A stretch of DNA of 64,000 bases from Mycolicibacterium cosmeticum (GCF_000613185.1 NZ_CCBB010000003.1:682001-746000); one strand, 5' to 3'. Numbered from the stretch's first letter, positions 27,103 through 36,308 are shown. Made by a program: numbers and translations. Notes: generated from the letters alone by a model not told the origin.

Positions 27103-28340
27103 CATTGCAGAACATCGTCACCGTCGGTGCGGGCCAGGCCGCGGCCGTCACGGCCAGGAACCTGCGCAGGCAGGGCTACGACGGCAGGATCAGCCTCATC
27201 GGGGCTGAGCCGCACCCGCCGTATCAGCGACCACCGCTGTCGAAGGAATTCCTCACCGGCGCCGATACCGAGGATTCGCTGTGGATCCTGCCGCCGACCT
27301 GGGTTGCCGACCATGACGTCGACATCGTCACCGGGACCACGGTTGTGCGGGTGGACGCGATGTCACGCAAGGTCGAGCTGGCAGACGGCGCGACGCTGGC
27401 GGCCGACGCCGTGCTGTTGGCCACCGGGGGCGCACCGCGCACCGTGGCGGTGCCGGGGCCGCGCCCCGAGCTGGTGCACTATCTGCGCACCCTCGACGAC
27501 GCCCGGCGGCTGGCGCCGGCACTGCGACCCGGAAGCCGGCTGGCCATCGTCGGTGCGGGTTTCGTCGGCCTGGAGATCGCCGCCACCGCGACGGCCGTCG
27601 GCGTCGACGTCACGGTGTTGGAGTCGGTACCTGTCCCGTTGGCCCGGGTGCTGGGTCCGGCGATGGCCGCAGCTGTCTGCCGGCTTCATCGCGAGGGTGG
27701 GGTGGACCTACGAACCGGGATGCGGATCAACGGTATTCGCACCACCAGCGGCGGGGTGGTCGTCGACGTCGAGGGGTCCGGAGCGGTCGAGGCCGATGCC
27801 GTGGTGATCGGGATCGGGATCACGCCCAACACCGCCGTCGCCGAGGCGTCCGGCTTGCACACCGACGACGGCATCGTGGTCGATGCGGCGGGCCGCACCG
27901 CCGTCGGCCATATCTTCGCCGCCGGTGACGTCGCGCGGCGGTATTCGCCCCGCGCGGGCCGCCACATTCGCCCCGAGCACTTCGACAATGCCAGCCGGCA
28001 GGCGGTGGCCGTGGCCAACACGATGCTCGGCCGCCACACCATCTCCGACGACGCCCCGTGGTTCTGGTCGGATCAGCACGGTCGGAACCTGCAATTCGTG
28101 GGGGTCGCCACCGGTGACCCCGTCATTCGGGGCGATGTGGACGCAGGGGAGTTCACCGGCTTCTATCTCGAGGGCACCACCGTCCGCGGCGCGTTCGCCA
28201 TGGATCGCGGTGCGGACATCACGGCGGCCCGGGAACTGTTGGACCGCGCCATCGACGTCGATGCCCTGCTCGACGAGGACACCGATCTGTGGGATCTGGT
28301 CTATGCCGATATCGACGAAGAAGCACAGGTGACCCGATGA
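27099..28340 (+). CDS. FAD-dependent ferredoxin reductase
   Basis: 413 residues, rhodocoxin/putidaredoxin reductase type. The FAD-binding GxGxA region near the start (TVGAGQAAAVTARNLRRQG), YQRPPLSKEFL, the NAD(P)-binding AIVGAGFVGLEIAATATAVG around residue 150, and the second FAD motif TAVGHIFAAGDVA are present, as is a C-terminal reductase domain ending in acidic residues. The ATG overlaps the Rieske gene stop (ATGA) and its own stop overlaps the next ATG. It probably passes NAD(P)H electrons to one or both Rieske proteins of the operon. Confidence 0.9.
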   Translation: MTLQNIVTVGAGQAAAVTARNLRRQGYDGRISLIGAEPHPPYQRPPLSKEFLTGADTEDSLWILPPTWVADHDVDIVTGTTVVRVDAMSRKVELADGATLAADAVLLATGGAPRTVAVPGPRPELVHYLRTLDDARRLAPALRPGSRLAIVGAGFVGLEIAATATAVGVDVTVLESVPVPLARVLGPAMAAAVCRLHREGGVDLRTGMRINGIRTTSGGVVVDVEGSGAVEADAVVIGIGITPNTAVAEASGLHTDDGIVVDAAGRTAVGHIFAAGDVARRYSPRAGRHIRPEHFDNASRQAVAVANTMLGRHTISDDAPWFWSDQHGRNLQFVGVATGDPVIRGDVDAGEFTGFYLEGTTVRGAFAMDRGADITAARELLDRAIDVDALLDEDTDLWDLVYADIDEEAQVTR

Positions 28341-29782
28341 TCGACGGCCTGAACCTGATCGGCGGCTCATGGGTGCCGGCCCGGTCCGGCGAGACCTTCG
28401 TGCGGGCCAATCCCGCCGACCCGGCCGACCTCGTCGGGAGTTTCCCCGCTTCGCGGCCCGAGGATGTCGCCGACGCAGTCGACGGATTGGAGAAGGCGGC
28501 GCCGGAGTGGGCGGCGACGGCACCCGAGCACAGGGCGGCGATCCTGGAAGCCGCTGCCGCGCAATTGGAATCGAGGCGCGCAGAGCTGATCGACGAGCTG
28601 GTCCGGGAAGAGGGCAAGACCGTCGCCGAGGCCACCACCGAGGTCAGCCGCACACCGGCCAACCTGCGGTTCTACGCCGCGGAGGCGACCCGTTGCGGCG
28701 GGGTGACACTGCCGTCGGCAGGAGACACCTTGGTGTACACGGTCCGTGAGCCGGTCGGCATCATCGCCGCGATCACGCCGTGGAACTTCCCGATGAACAT
28801 CCCCTCGCGCAAACTCGGACCGGCGTTGGCGGTCGGCAACCCGGTGCTGTTCAAGCCTTCCGAGCTCACCCCGCTGATGGGACAGCGCCTCGTCGAGGCG
28901 TTGTTGGACGGCGGGTTGCCCCCGACGGCCATCGCACTGGTGCACGGTGACGGCCGGGCCGGGGCGGCGGTGGTCGCCGACGAACGCGTCGCGGCGGTCA
29001 CGTTCACCGGTTCCACCGAGGTGGGCCGGGCAATCCACGGCCGGATGGGTCCGCACCGGCGCGTGCAGTTGGAGATGGGTGGCAAGAATGCGGTGTTGGT
29101 CGCCGACGACGCCGACCTCGACCGCGCGGCGGCGCTGATCGTCAAGGGCGCCTTCGGATTGTCGGGCCAGGCCTGCACCGGCACCAGCAGGGTGGTCGTC
29201 ACCGACGCCGTCCACGACGCGCTGGTCGAGCGCGTGATCAAGCGCACCAAGGCATTGCGGGTCGGCGCCGGTGGGACCCCGGGAGTCGACATGGGCGCGC
29301 TGGCCAGTGCGCAACAACTGGAGAAGTTCATGCACTACGTCGCCGCCGGGGTCGGCGACGGCGCCACACTGCGGTACGGCGGTACCACGGTCGAGGTGGC
29401 CGGTCACCCGGGCGGATACTTCGTGACACCGGCGGTGTTCACCGACGCCGAACCCGGGATGCGCATCGTCACCGACGAGGTGTTCGGCCCACTGATCGCC
29501 TTCCAGCGCTCGGGTTCCCTTTCCGAGGCGATCGATCTGGTCAATGCAAGCGCATTCGGGCTGTCCGCTGCCATCGTCACCGGCGATCTGGCGACCGCCC
29601 GGTCGTTCGCCCGCCGGGTGCGTACCGGGCTGGTCAAGGTCAACCAGCCCACCACCGGCATGGCGATGAACGCCCCGTTCGGTGGTTACAAGGCATCGTC
29701 GTCGGCGACGTTCAAGGAACAGGCCGGCGCCTCGATGATGGAGTTCTACCTCGCCGAGAAGACCGTCTACGTGGACGCCTGA
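28337..29782 (+). CDS. NAD(P)-dependent aldehyde dehydrogenase
   Basis: 481 residues, ALDH superfamily, full length. The catalytic Cys280 lies in LSGQACTGTSRV and the general base Glu246 in QLEMGGKN; ITPWNFPMNIPSRKLGPALA and FTGSTEVG form the nucleotide site. GQACTGTSR is typical of the 2-oxoglutarate-semialdehyde/succinate-semialdehyde group, so an acidic semialdehyde is a reasonable but unproven substrate. Start codon ATG at 28337 overlaps the reductase stop. In the pathway it would oxidise an aldehyde released by deamination or oxidative cleavage. Confidence 0.9.
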   Translation: MIDGLNLIGGSWVPARSGETFVRANPADPADLVGSFPASRPEDVADAVDGLEKAAPEWAATAPEHRAAILEAAAAQLESRRAELIDELVREEGKTVAEATTEVSRTPANLRFYAAEATRCGGVTLPSAGDTLVYTVREPVGIIAAITPWNFPMNIPSRKLGPALAVGNPVLFKPSELTPLMGQRLVEALLDGGLPPTAIALVHGDGRAGAAVVADERVAAVTFTGSTEVGRAIHGRMGPHRRVQLEMGGKNAVLVADDADLDRAAALIVKGAFGLSGQACTGTSRVVVTDAVHDALVERVIKRTKALRVGAGGTPGVDMGALASAQQLEKFMHYVAAGVGDGATLRYGGTTVEVAGHPGGYFVTPAVFTDAEPGMRIVTDEVFGPLIAFQRSGSLSEAIDLVNASAFGLSAAIVTGDLATARSFARRVRTGLVKVNQPTTGMAMNAPFGGYKASSSATFKEQAGASMMEFYLAEKTVYVDA

Positions 29783-29829
29783 TGTACGAGACGACTCACG
29801 AGACGACGACAGAAACACGGAGTGCAGCA

Positions 29830-30186
29830 ATGGAATTCGTACGGGTGGCCCGGTCGGGCCAGGTTCCCGAGGGGATCGTGCGCCGGTTCTACGCCGGAGA
29901 GTACGAGTTCGCAGTGGCCCGGCTGAACGGGCGGGCGTACGCGACGTCGAACTACTGCAGCCACCTGGATTGCCTGCTGTCGTCGGGCAAGCTGCGCGAC
30001 GACGGAATCGGCTGCTCCTGTCACGGAAGTGCCTTCGACCTGGAGACCGGCGAGCCCATCAGCCCGCCGGCCACCGTGCCGATCAAGACCTACCCGTGCG
30101 AGGAACGTGACGGCGAGATCTTCGTCGGCGTGGAGCCGGGAGAGTTGCCGGCCGGGCCCACCCGGCGAGCCCGCCGGGGCGCCTGA
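29830..30186 (+). CDS. Second Rieske-type ferredoxin
   Basis: 118 residues with its own Rieske motif: Cys43-x-His45 (CSHLDCLLSSG) and Cys62-x2-His65 (CSCHGSAFDLETGEP). Extra cysteines in both loops differ from the first Rieske protein of the operon, suggesting a disulfide as in high-potential Rieske proteins. An upstream ATG at 29782 overlaps the dehydrogenase stop, but ACGGAG at 29817-29822 favours the ATG at 29830. Two different Rieske proteins in one operon suggest two electron acceptors or a redox series. The stop overlaps the GGT start. Confidence 0.85.
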   Translation: MEFVRVARSGQVPEGIVRRFYAGEYEFAVARLNGRAYATSNYCSHLDCLLSSGKLRDDGIGCSCHGSAFDLETGEPISPPATVPIKTYPCEERDGEIFVGVEPGELPAGPTRRARRGA

Positions 30187-31784
30187 TGAGCGCGGTCCAC
30201 CGGCCGCCGACGCTCTCGGCGGGCGCGATGGTGAGCAGCAGCCATCCCGCCGCCAGTCTGGCCGGAGCCCGGGTGCTGGCCGACGGTGGTAATGCCATCG
30301 ATGCGACGCTGGCCATGGCTGCGACGACCTGGCTGCTGCTGCCCGGGCAATGTGGTATCGGTGGCGATGCCTTCGCCGTCGTTCGGGAACCCGACGGGCG
30401 CGTCTGGACGGTCAACGGTTCCGGCTTCGGGCCGGACGGCGGCACGACGGAGTTCTATGCCGCACAAGGCTTCTCGCGCATCCCGTTGGACGGGCCGTTG
30501 GCCGTTGCGGTGCCCGGCGCGCCCGCGGCTCTGGCCGCGCTGCACCGCGGCGGGGCCAGCAGGGCACTGCAGGAGCTGTGGGAGCCGGTTGCCCGCATCG
30601 CCGAGAACGGCGTGCCCTGCTCGGCACGCACCGCAGGTGACGTCGCCACGGCCGCGGATGCGGTTGCCGCCGATCCGGGACTGTCGGCGGTCTACGCACC
30701 CCACGGCCGGCCGGTGCCCGTCGGTCGTCGAGTGGCGCAGCCCGACCTGGCCGCCTCCATTCGCGCCTTGGCACGCGATCCGGCGAGTTTCTACACCGGT
30801 GAATTCGCCCGGCGCGCGGTGCACGCGCTGCGGGACGGCGGTGCGCCCTTCAGCGGTGACGAATGGGCCGCGGGCGTCCAGGTGACGGCCGAACCGGCGG
30901 TCACGGGTCGCTACGCCGGGGCGACGCTGCACCAGACACCGCTGCCCACCCCCGGGTGGATGGTGTTGCAGCAGGCGGCTCTGTGCGATGGCGTGGTCGG
31001 CTTCTCCGGCTGGCTGGCAGCCGACGCCATCGATCGGTTGGCCAGGGCCGCCCGGCTGTCCTTCGCCGATCGTCTCGCACTGTGCGGCAGCGACAACACC
31101 GGCGCCGATCACGTCCTGGCCGCGGAGCGCCTCGACGCCCAGCGCCGCGACCTCGGCGAGCGCGCCGAGCAGCGCGGTGCGTTCACGGTGGCCGCCGGCG
31201 ACACCACATCGACGGTGGCGGTGGACGCCGACGGGCGGGCGGTCAGCTTCATCCATTCCCTGGCCTTCACCTTCGGCGCCAAGTTCACCGTGCCCGGCAC
31301 CGGTGTGGTGCTGAACAACCGCCTGGGTCGTGGTGCGTATCTGGAGGCCGGCCACCCGAACATGGTGAAACCGCGGCGAAAGCCCCTGCACACCCTGAAT
31401 GCCTGGATCGTCACGGACGAGGCGGGCGCCCTGCGGCACGTCGGGAACACACCAGGCGGAGACGGGCAGGTGCAGTGGAACATGCAGCTGCTGTCGCATC
31501 TGCTCGACCACGGGCTGAACCCGGCCGAGGCCGTGGCGGCACCCCGATTCACGGTGTTCCCGGGTTCGGATGCCGATGTGCTGGGCGCGCCCGACGAATT
31601 GCGGGTGGAGTCCGGGGTGCCCGCCGCGGTCCGCGCCGAACTGGCGGATCTGGGACACAGGGTCGTGGTGCAGCCGGAGTGGGGTGCGGGCGGAAGCGCA
31701 CAGGTGATCTCGGTCGATGACCGGGGTGTGTTGAGTGGGGCCGCCGATCCGCGTCAGGAAGGAGTGGCGATCGGTGTCGACTGA
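30186..31784 (+). CDS. Gamma-glutamyltransferase-family N-terminal nucleophile hydrolase
   Basis: 532 residues, GGT family. Autoprocessing would occur before the Thr of DTTSTVAVD (Thr340-Thr341), matching the TTHxS region of GGTs, giving a large and a small subunit. Other family blocks: SSHPAASLAGARVLADGGNAIDA near the N-terminus, GQCGIGGDAF and GNTPGGDGQVQWNMQLL near the C-terminus. No signal peptide is evident, unlike exported GGTs, so it is probably cytosolic and may cleave a gamma-glutamyl-protected intermediate, or act as an acylase. It overlaps the RidA-like gene by 11 nt. Confidence 0.85.
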   Translation: MSAVHRPPTLSAGAMVSSSHPAASLAGARVLADGGNAIDATLAMAATTWLLLPGQCGIGGDAFAVVREPDGRVWTVNGSGFGPDGGTTEFYAAQGFSRIPLDGPLAVAVPGAPAALAALHRGGASRALQELWEPVARIAENGVPCSARTAGDVATAADAVAADPGLSAVYAPHGRPVPVGRRVAQPDLAASIRALARDPASFYTGEFARRAVHALRDGGAPFSGDEWAAGVQVTAEPAVTGRYAGATLHQTPLPTPGWMVLQQAALCDGVVGFSGWLAADAIDRLARAARLSFADRLALCGSDNTGADHVLAAERLDAQRRDLGERAEQRGAFTVAAGDTTSTVAVDADGRAVSFIHSLAFTFGAKFTVPGTGVVLNNRLGRGAYLEAGHPNMVKPRRKPLHTLNAWIVTDEAGALRHVGNTPGGDGQVQWNMQLLSHLLDHGLNPAEAVAAPRFTVFPGSDADVLGAPDELRVESGVPAAVRAELADLGHRVVVQPEWGAGGSAQVISVDDRGVLSGAADPRQEGVAIGVD

Positions 31785-32208
31785 GCGGACCGCGCCGGCC
31801 CCGCAGGGTGACTATGTGGCCGCCGTCGAACACGGCGGGGTGATCTACGCGGCGGGGATGACACCACGGCGGGACGGCGTGCTCGTCACCTCCGGCACCG
31901 TCGGTGCCACGCTGTCGGCCGACGCGGCTCGCACCGCGGCCGGGCTCGCCGCGCGCAACGCCCTGGCCGCCGTCCGCTCGGTGCTACCCAGCGGTGCCGG
32001 CCTGCGTTGCCTGCGGATGACGGTGTACGTCGCATGTACGCCGGATTTCACCGCGCTGAGCGCGGTGGCCGACGGTGCTTCGGCCGTCCTGGCGGCGGAG
32101 TTGGGCCCCGGTGCCCTGCCCGCGCGCAGTGCTGTAGGGGTGTCGTCGCTGCCATCGGGCGCCCCGGTCGAGGTGGAACTCACCGCTGCGCGGTGTGACG
32201 CTCGCTGA
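31774..32208 (+). CDS. RidA/YjgF-family protein
   Basis: 144 residues. The fold is recognised by AVEHGGVIYAAGMTPRRDG, ALAAVRSVLPSGAGLRCLRMTVYVA and the end block LPARSAVGVSSLPSGAPVEVEL; the Arg in PARSAV corresponds to the substrate-binding Arg of RidA enamine/imine deaminases. It would hydrolyse reactive imines formed when an amine or amino acid is oxidised. The GTG start with AAGGAG 9 nt upstream lies inside the 3' end of the GGT gene. Confidence 0.85.
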   Translation: MSTERTAPAPQGDYVAAVEHGGVIYAAGMTPRRDGVLVTSGTVGATLSADAARTAAGLAARNALAAVRSVLPSGAGLRCLRMTVYVACTPDFTALSAVADGASAVLAAELGPGALPARSAVGVSSLPSGAPVEVELTAARCDAR

Positions 32209-32223
32209 GAATATTTCTCAGCG
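32203..32223 (+). other. Perfect 9-bp inverted repeat at the end of the ridA-type gene
   Basis: CGCTGAGAA - TAT - TTCTCAGCG spans the stop codon of the RidA-like gene. It could be an operator for the downstream exporter genes or a short terminator hairpin; there is no U-tract. Confidence 0.5.
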
Positions 32224-32270
32224 CGATTCCATACCTGGGTGAACCCGGCGGGCTGCGGCACCCTGACGCC

Positions 32271-32396
32271 ATGGCAGACGAGCAGGTGAAGCCCGGTTGG
32301 CCGGCCCGGGTGGGCTCCGACTGGTGGGCAACGATTCTCGGCTTGGTGATCACCGCGCTCGCGGTGGCCGGTGCGCTGCCGAGGATCCCCTGGTGA
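32271..32396 (+). CDS. 41-residue membrane protein upstream of the exporter
   Basis: Short gene ATG 32271 to TGA 32396, product beginning MADEQVKPGWPARVGSDWW, then one hydrophobic helix ATILGLVITALAVAGAL and a short end PRIPW. A charged N-terminus, tryptophans at the membrane border and one helix suggest a small transporter subunit. It lies directly before the YeiH-type exporter, separated only by a 30-bp tandem repeat, so it may be an accessory subunit. No family is recognised. Confidence 0.6.
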   Translation: MADEQVKPGWPARVGSDWWATILGLVITALAVAGALPRIPW

Positions 32397-32454
32397 CGGG
32401 CGAGCGAAGCGACGGGGGTAACTCGACGGGCGAGCGAAGCGACGGGGGTAACTC
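32395..32454 (+). repeat. Two exact 30-bp tandem copies before the exporter start
   Basis: A 30-bp unit beginning GACGGGCGAGCGAAGCGAC and ending GGGGGTAACTC is repeated exactly twice (32395-32424, 32425-32454). It starts at the stop codon of the small membrane protein and ends at the base before the exporter ATG. GCGAGCGAAGCGA-like words are scattered in actinobacterial genomes. Each copy carries a GGGGG ribosome-binding-like stretch. Confidence 0.9.
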
Positions 32455-33582
32455 ATGAGTACGGTCGCCGAACGCGACGGGCTCGACGACGCCTTCGCAG
32501 ACGCCGAATTCACCAGCAAGCGCCCACTGGACTATGTGCCCGGCATCCTGCTGCTGATCGCCGTCGGGCTGGCCGGCAAGTATGCCGAGATCGGCTGGCT
32601 GGCCTTGGGTAAACGGCTGCACTGGCACGTGCCCGATATCGAATTCGTGTTGTGGGCCATCGTGATCGGCCTGATCATCGCGAATACCGTTGGGCTGCAT
32701 CGGATTTTCCGTCCAGGCGTGCTCACCTACCAGTTCTGGCTGAAGGTCGGCATCGTCGCGCTCGGTTCGCGGTTCGTCCTCGGTGACGTCCTGAAACTCG
32801 GCGGTATCAGCCTGGTGCAGATCCTGGTCGACATGGCGGTTGCCGGCACCATCATCATCCTGGCCGCCCGGTGGTTCGGGTTGTCCGGCAAGCTCGGATC
32901 GCTGCTGGCGATCGGCACCTCGATCTGCGGGGTGTCGGCGATCATCGCCTCCAAGGGCGCCATCCGGGCCCGTAATTCCGATGTCAGCTATGCCATCGCG
33001 GCCATCCTGGCGCTCGGTGCGGTGGCGCTGTTCGTGTTGCCACCGCTGGGGCATGCGATCGGGCTCAGCGATCACGAATTCGGGCTGTGGGCCGGTCTTG
33101 CCGTCGACAACACCGCGGAGACCACGGCGACGGGTTACCTGTTCTCCGACGAGGCGGGCAAGATCGCCGTCCTGGTGAAATCGGTGCGCAATGCGCTCAT
33201 CGGGTTCGTGGTGCTCGGCTTCGCGTTGTACTGGGCCGCCAGGGGTGAGGCCGACGAGCTGGCCCCCGGATTCGGCGCCAAGGCGGCCTTCGTGTGGGCG
33301 AAGTTCCCCAAGTTCGTGCTGGGCTTCCTGGCCGTTTCGGCGGTGGCCACCGCCGGACTGCTCAGCAAGGGGCAGCTCACCAACGTGGCCAACGTGTCGA
33401 AATGGGCCTTCCTGTTGACGTTCGCCGGGGTCGGCCTGTCCACCGACATCCGCCAGATCGCCAGGACCGGGTGGCGGCCGCTGCTGGTCGCGGTGGTCGG
33501 CCTGGTGGTGGTGGCGGTGGTGTCGCTGGGGCTGGTGCTGCTGACCTCCCGCGTTCTCGGCTGGGGAGTAGGCGGGCATTGA
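32455..33582 (+). CDS. YeiH/TauZ-type putative sulfate (sulfite) exporter
   Basis: 375 residues, about ten membrane helices, PF03601-type family. Conserved features are [21 protein letters not shown] near the N-terminus, the glycine-rich [20 protein letters not shown] and the [22 protein letters not shown] block. Relatives (TauZ) are linked to sulfate or sulfite export during sulfonate breakdown. Its position at the end of the oxidase/GGT/RidA operon suggests the degraded compound contains sulfur, but this is inferred from family context only. The start ATG immediately follows a tandem repeat. Confidence 0.82.
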   Translation: MSTVAERDGLDDAFADAEFTSKRPLDYVPGILLLIAVGLAGKYAEIGWLALGKRLHWHVPDIEFVLWAIVIGLIIANTVGLHRIFRPGVLTYQFWLKVGIVALGSRFVLGDVLKLGGISLVQILVDMAVAGTIIILAARWFGLSGKLGSLLAIGTSICGVSAIIASKGAIRARNSDVSYAIAAILALGAVALFVLPPLGHAIGLSDHEFGLWAGLAVDNTAETTATGYLFSDEAGKIAVLVKSVRNALIGFVVLGFALYWAARGEADELAPGFGAKAAFVWAKFPKFVLGFLAVSAVATAGLLSKGQLTNVANVSKWAFLLTFAGVGLSTDIRQIARTGWRPLLVAVVGLVVVAVVSLGLVLLTSRVLGWGVGGH

Positions 33583-33683
33583 CGACGGCCCGCCCCGAAA
33601 CCGGCAGAATGGTCGCTCTCCACTCCCGGAGCGCGACCATTTCGCTGTTTTCGGCCCGAGTGCGCCGGTAAAACCGCAGCAAT

Positions 33684-33712
33684 TTGGTGCTGCCGAGCTC
33701 GTCGCCTAGTAT
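33684..33712 (+). promoter_or_regulatory. spc operon promoter (SigA type)
   Basis: TTGGTG (33684-33689), 17-nt spacer, TAGTAT (33707-33712), then GGGTTGCCT at 33717-33725, the same 9-mer and spacing as in the S10 promoter. Predicted leader to rplN is about 122 nt and holds no gene. The rest of 33583-33683 shows nothing notable. Confidence 0.68.
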
Positions 33713-33840
33713 CTAGGGGTTGCCTGGGGCAGACCTCGGTTATCTCCGCGTGAGAAAACCCTGCGTGCCCTCGGGTGACAAAGACCGCGTACGTCCAGGT
33801 CGGTATCTGGCGTGCACACAAACCCAGGTCAGGAGATCGA

Positions 33841-34208
<368 letters not shown>

Positions 34209-34209
<1 letters not shown>

Positions 34210-34526
34210 TGAAGGTGCACAAGGGCGACACCGTGCTCGTCATCTCCGGTAAGGACAAGGGCGCCAAGGGCAAGGTCCTGGAGGCCTACCCGACCCGCGA
34301 GAAGGTTCTCGTCGAGGGCGTCAACCGGATCAAGAAGCACACCGCGCAGTCGCAGAACGAGCGGGGCGCCTCCTCGGGCGGCATCGTCACGCAGGAGGCA
34401 CCGATCCACGTGTCCAACGTGATGGTCGTCGACTCCGACGGCAACCCGACCCGCATCGGCTACCGCGTCGACGAGGAGTCCGGCAAGAAGATCCGCGTCT
34501 CCAAGCGCAATGGCAAGGACATCTGA
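34209..34526 (+). CDS. rplX: 50S ribosomal protein L24
   Basis: 105 residues, assembly initiator protein with a KOW motif: [23 protein letters not shown]. The middle [38 protein letters not shown] is characteristic. ATG overlaps the rplN TAA; rplE starts one nt after the stop. Confidence 0.98.
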
Positions 34527-34527
34527 C

Positions 34528-35094
34528 ATGACCACCGTAGAAAACAAGGTCCAGCCGCGGCTGAAGCAGCGGTACCGCGAAGAGATCCGCGACGCGCTGA
34601 ACAACGAGTTCAACTACGCCAACGTGATGCAGATCCCGGGCGTGGTGAAGGTCGTCGTGAACATGGGTGTCGGTGACGCCGCCCGCGACGCCAAGCTGAT
34701 CAACGGTGCGGTCAACGATCTCGCCCTGATCACCGGCCAGAAGCCCGAGATCCGCAAGGCCCGCAAGTCGATCGCGCAGTTCAAGCTGCGTGAGGGCATG
34801 CCCATCGGCGCCCGGGTGACGCTGCGCGGCGACCGGATGTGGGAGTTCCTCGACCGCCTGGTGTCGATCGCGCTGCCGCGTATCCGCGACTTCCGCGGCC
34901 TGAGCCCCAAGCAGTTCGACGGCAACGGCAACTACACCTTCGGTCTCAACGAGCAGTCGATGTTCCACGAGATCGATGTGGACTCGATCGACCGCCCGCG
35001 GGGCATGGACATCACCGTCGTCACCTCGGCGACGACCGACGATGAAGGACGAGTGCTGCTGCGGGCTCTCGGCTTTCCGTTCAAGGAGAACTGA
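34528..35094 (+). CDS. rplE: 50S ribosomal protein L5
   Basis: 188 residues; L5 binds 5S rRNA. Blocks [56 protein letters not shown] and [20 protein letters not shown] are present. The ATG at 34528 is preferred over an upstream ATG inside rplX because it gives the standard N-terminus [13 protein letters not shown]. Confidence 0.98.
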   Translation: MTTVENKVQPRLKQRYREEIRDALNNEFNYANVMQIPGVVKVVVNMGVGDAARDAKLINGAVNDLALITGQKPEIRKARKSIAQFKLREGMPIGARVTLRGDRMWEFLDRLVSIALPRIRDFRGLSPKQFDGNGNYTFGLNEQSMFHEIDVDSIDRPRGMDITVVTSATTDDEGRVLLRALGFPFKEN

Positions 35095-35096
35095 GC

Positions 35097-35282
35097 ATGG
35101 CCAAGAAAGCTCTGATCAACAAGTCTCAGAAGAAGCCGAAGTTCGCGGTGCGCGGTTACACCCGTTGCAACAAGTGCGGCCGGCCGCACGCGGTCTTCCG
35201 CAAGTTCGGCCTGTGCCGAATCTGCTTGCGCGAGATGGCGCATGCCGGCGAACTGCCCGGCGTGCAGAAGTCCAGCTGGTAA
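35097..35282 (+). CDS. rpsN: 30S ribosomal protein S14, zinc-binding type
   Basis: 61 residues, the short C+ form with two CxxC pairs (CNKCGRP and CRICLRE) that bind zinc, as in the main mycobacterial S14. Mycobacteria often have a second, zinc-free S14 elsewhere, induced at low zinc. It starts 2 nt after rplE. A 71-nt gap, the longest within this operon, separates it from rpsH. Confidence 0.98.
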   Translation: MAKKALINKSQKKPKFAVRGYTRCNKCGRPHAVFRKFGLCRICLREMAHAGELPGVQKSSW

Positions 35283-35353
35283 CCAGCATTCATTACTGAT
35301 TAACACGGTAGGCCCGGACTGGGAACCGCCGCGAGGAAGGTGAACCGGCTGTC

Positions 35354-35752
35354 ATGACGATGACCGATCCCATCGCAGACTTCTTGACACGTCTGCGTAA
35401 CGCCAATTCGGCGTATCACGACGAGGTGACGCTGCCTCACTCGAAGATCAAGGCGAACATCGCCGAGATTCTCAAGGAGCAGGGCTACATCTCTGATTAC
35501 CGCACCGAGGACGCCCGCGTCGGCAAGTCCCTGGTGGTGCAGCTCAAGTACGGCCCCAGCCGTGAGCGCAGCATCGCCGGCCTGCGCCGGGTGAGCAAGC
35601 CCGGCCTGCGGGTCTACGCAAAATCCACCAATCTGCCCCGGGTGCTCGGCGGCCTCGGCGTGGCGATCATCTCCACGTCCTCTGGCCTGCTCACCGACCG
35701 CCAGGCAGCTCGACAGGGCGTGGGCGGCGAAGTCCTCGCTTTCGTCTGGTAG
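35354..35752 (+). CDS. rpsH: 30S ribosomal protein S8
   Basis: 132 residues; S8 binds the central 16S domain and is the spc repressor in E. coli. [24 protein letters not shown] at the start and the C-terminal [23 protein letters not shown] are diagnostic. The ATG follows GAGGAAGGTGA at some distance. The preceding 71-nt gap could hold an internal control site, but no clear hairpin was found. Confidence 0.98.
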   Translation: MTMTDPIADFLTRLRNANSAYHDEVTLPHSKIKANIAEILKEQGYISDYRTEDARVGKSLVVQLKYGPSRERSIAGLRRVSKPGLRVYAKSTNLPRVLGGLGVAIISTSSGLLTDRQAARQGVGGEVLAFVW

Positions 35753-35765
35753 GGGGAAACACAAC

Positions 35766-36305
35766 ATGTCGCGTATTGGAAAGCAGCCGGTCCCGGTTCC
35801 CGCCGGGGTCGATGTGACCATCGAAGGCCAGAAGGTGTCGGTCAAGGGGCCCAAGGGCGCCCTGGCTCTGGACATCGCCGAGCCCATCGAGGTGAGCCGC
35901 AACGACGAGGGCGCCATCGTGGTGACTCGCCCCAACGACGAGCGCCGCAACCGCTCGCTGCACGGGCTGTCGCGCACGCTGGTGGCCAACCTGGTCACCG
36001 GGGTGACCCAGGGCTACACCACCAAGATGGAGATCTTCGGCGTCGGTTACCGCGTCGCGCTCAAGGGTTCCAACCTGGAGTTCGCGCTCGGTTACAGCCA
36101 CCCGGTGCTGATCGAGGCGCCGGAAGGCATCACCTTCGCGGTGGAGACGCCCACCAAGTTCTCGGTGTCCGGCATCGACAAGCAGAAGGTCGGCCAGATC
36201 TCGGCGGTCATCCGTCGCCTGCGCCGCCCCGACCCGTACAAGGGCAAGGGCGTGCGGTACGAGGGTGAGCAGATCCGCCGCAAGGTCGGAAAGACAGGTA
36301 AGTAA
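35766..36305 (+). CDS. rplF: 50S ribosomal protein L6
   Basis: 179 residues, near the GTPase-associated centre. [30 protein letters not shown] at the N-terminus and [27 protein letters not shown] at the C-terminus are hallmarks. GGGGGAAAC precedes the ATG; rplR starts 3 nt after the stop. Confidence 0.98.
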   Translation: MSRIGKQPVPVPAGVDVTIEGQKVSVKGPKGALALDIAEPIEVSRNDEGAIVVTRPNDERRNRSLHGLSRTLVANLVTGVTQGYTTKMEIFGVGYRVALKGSNLEFALGYSHPVLIEAPEGITFAVETPTKFSVSGIDKQKVGQISAVIRRLRRPDPYKGKGVRYEGEQIRRKVGKTGK

Positions 36306-36308
36306 CCC

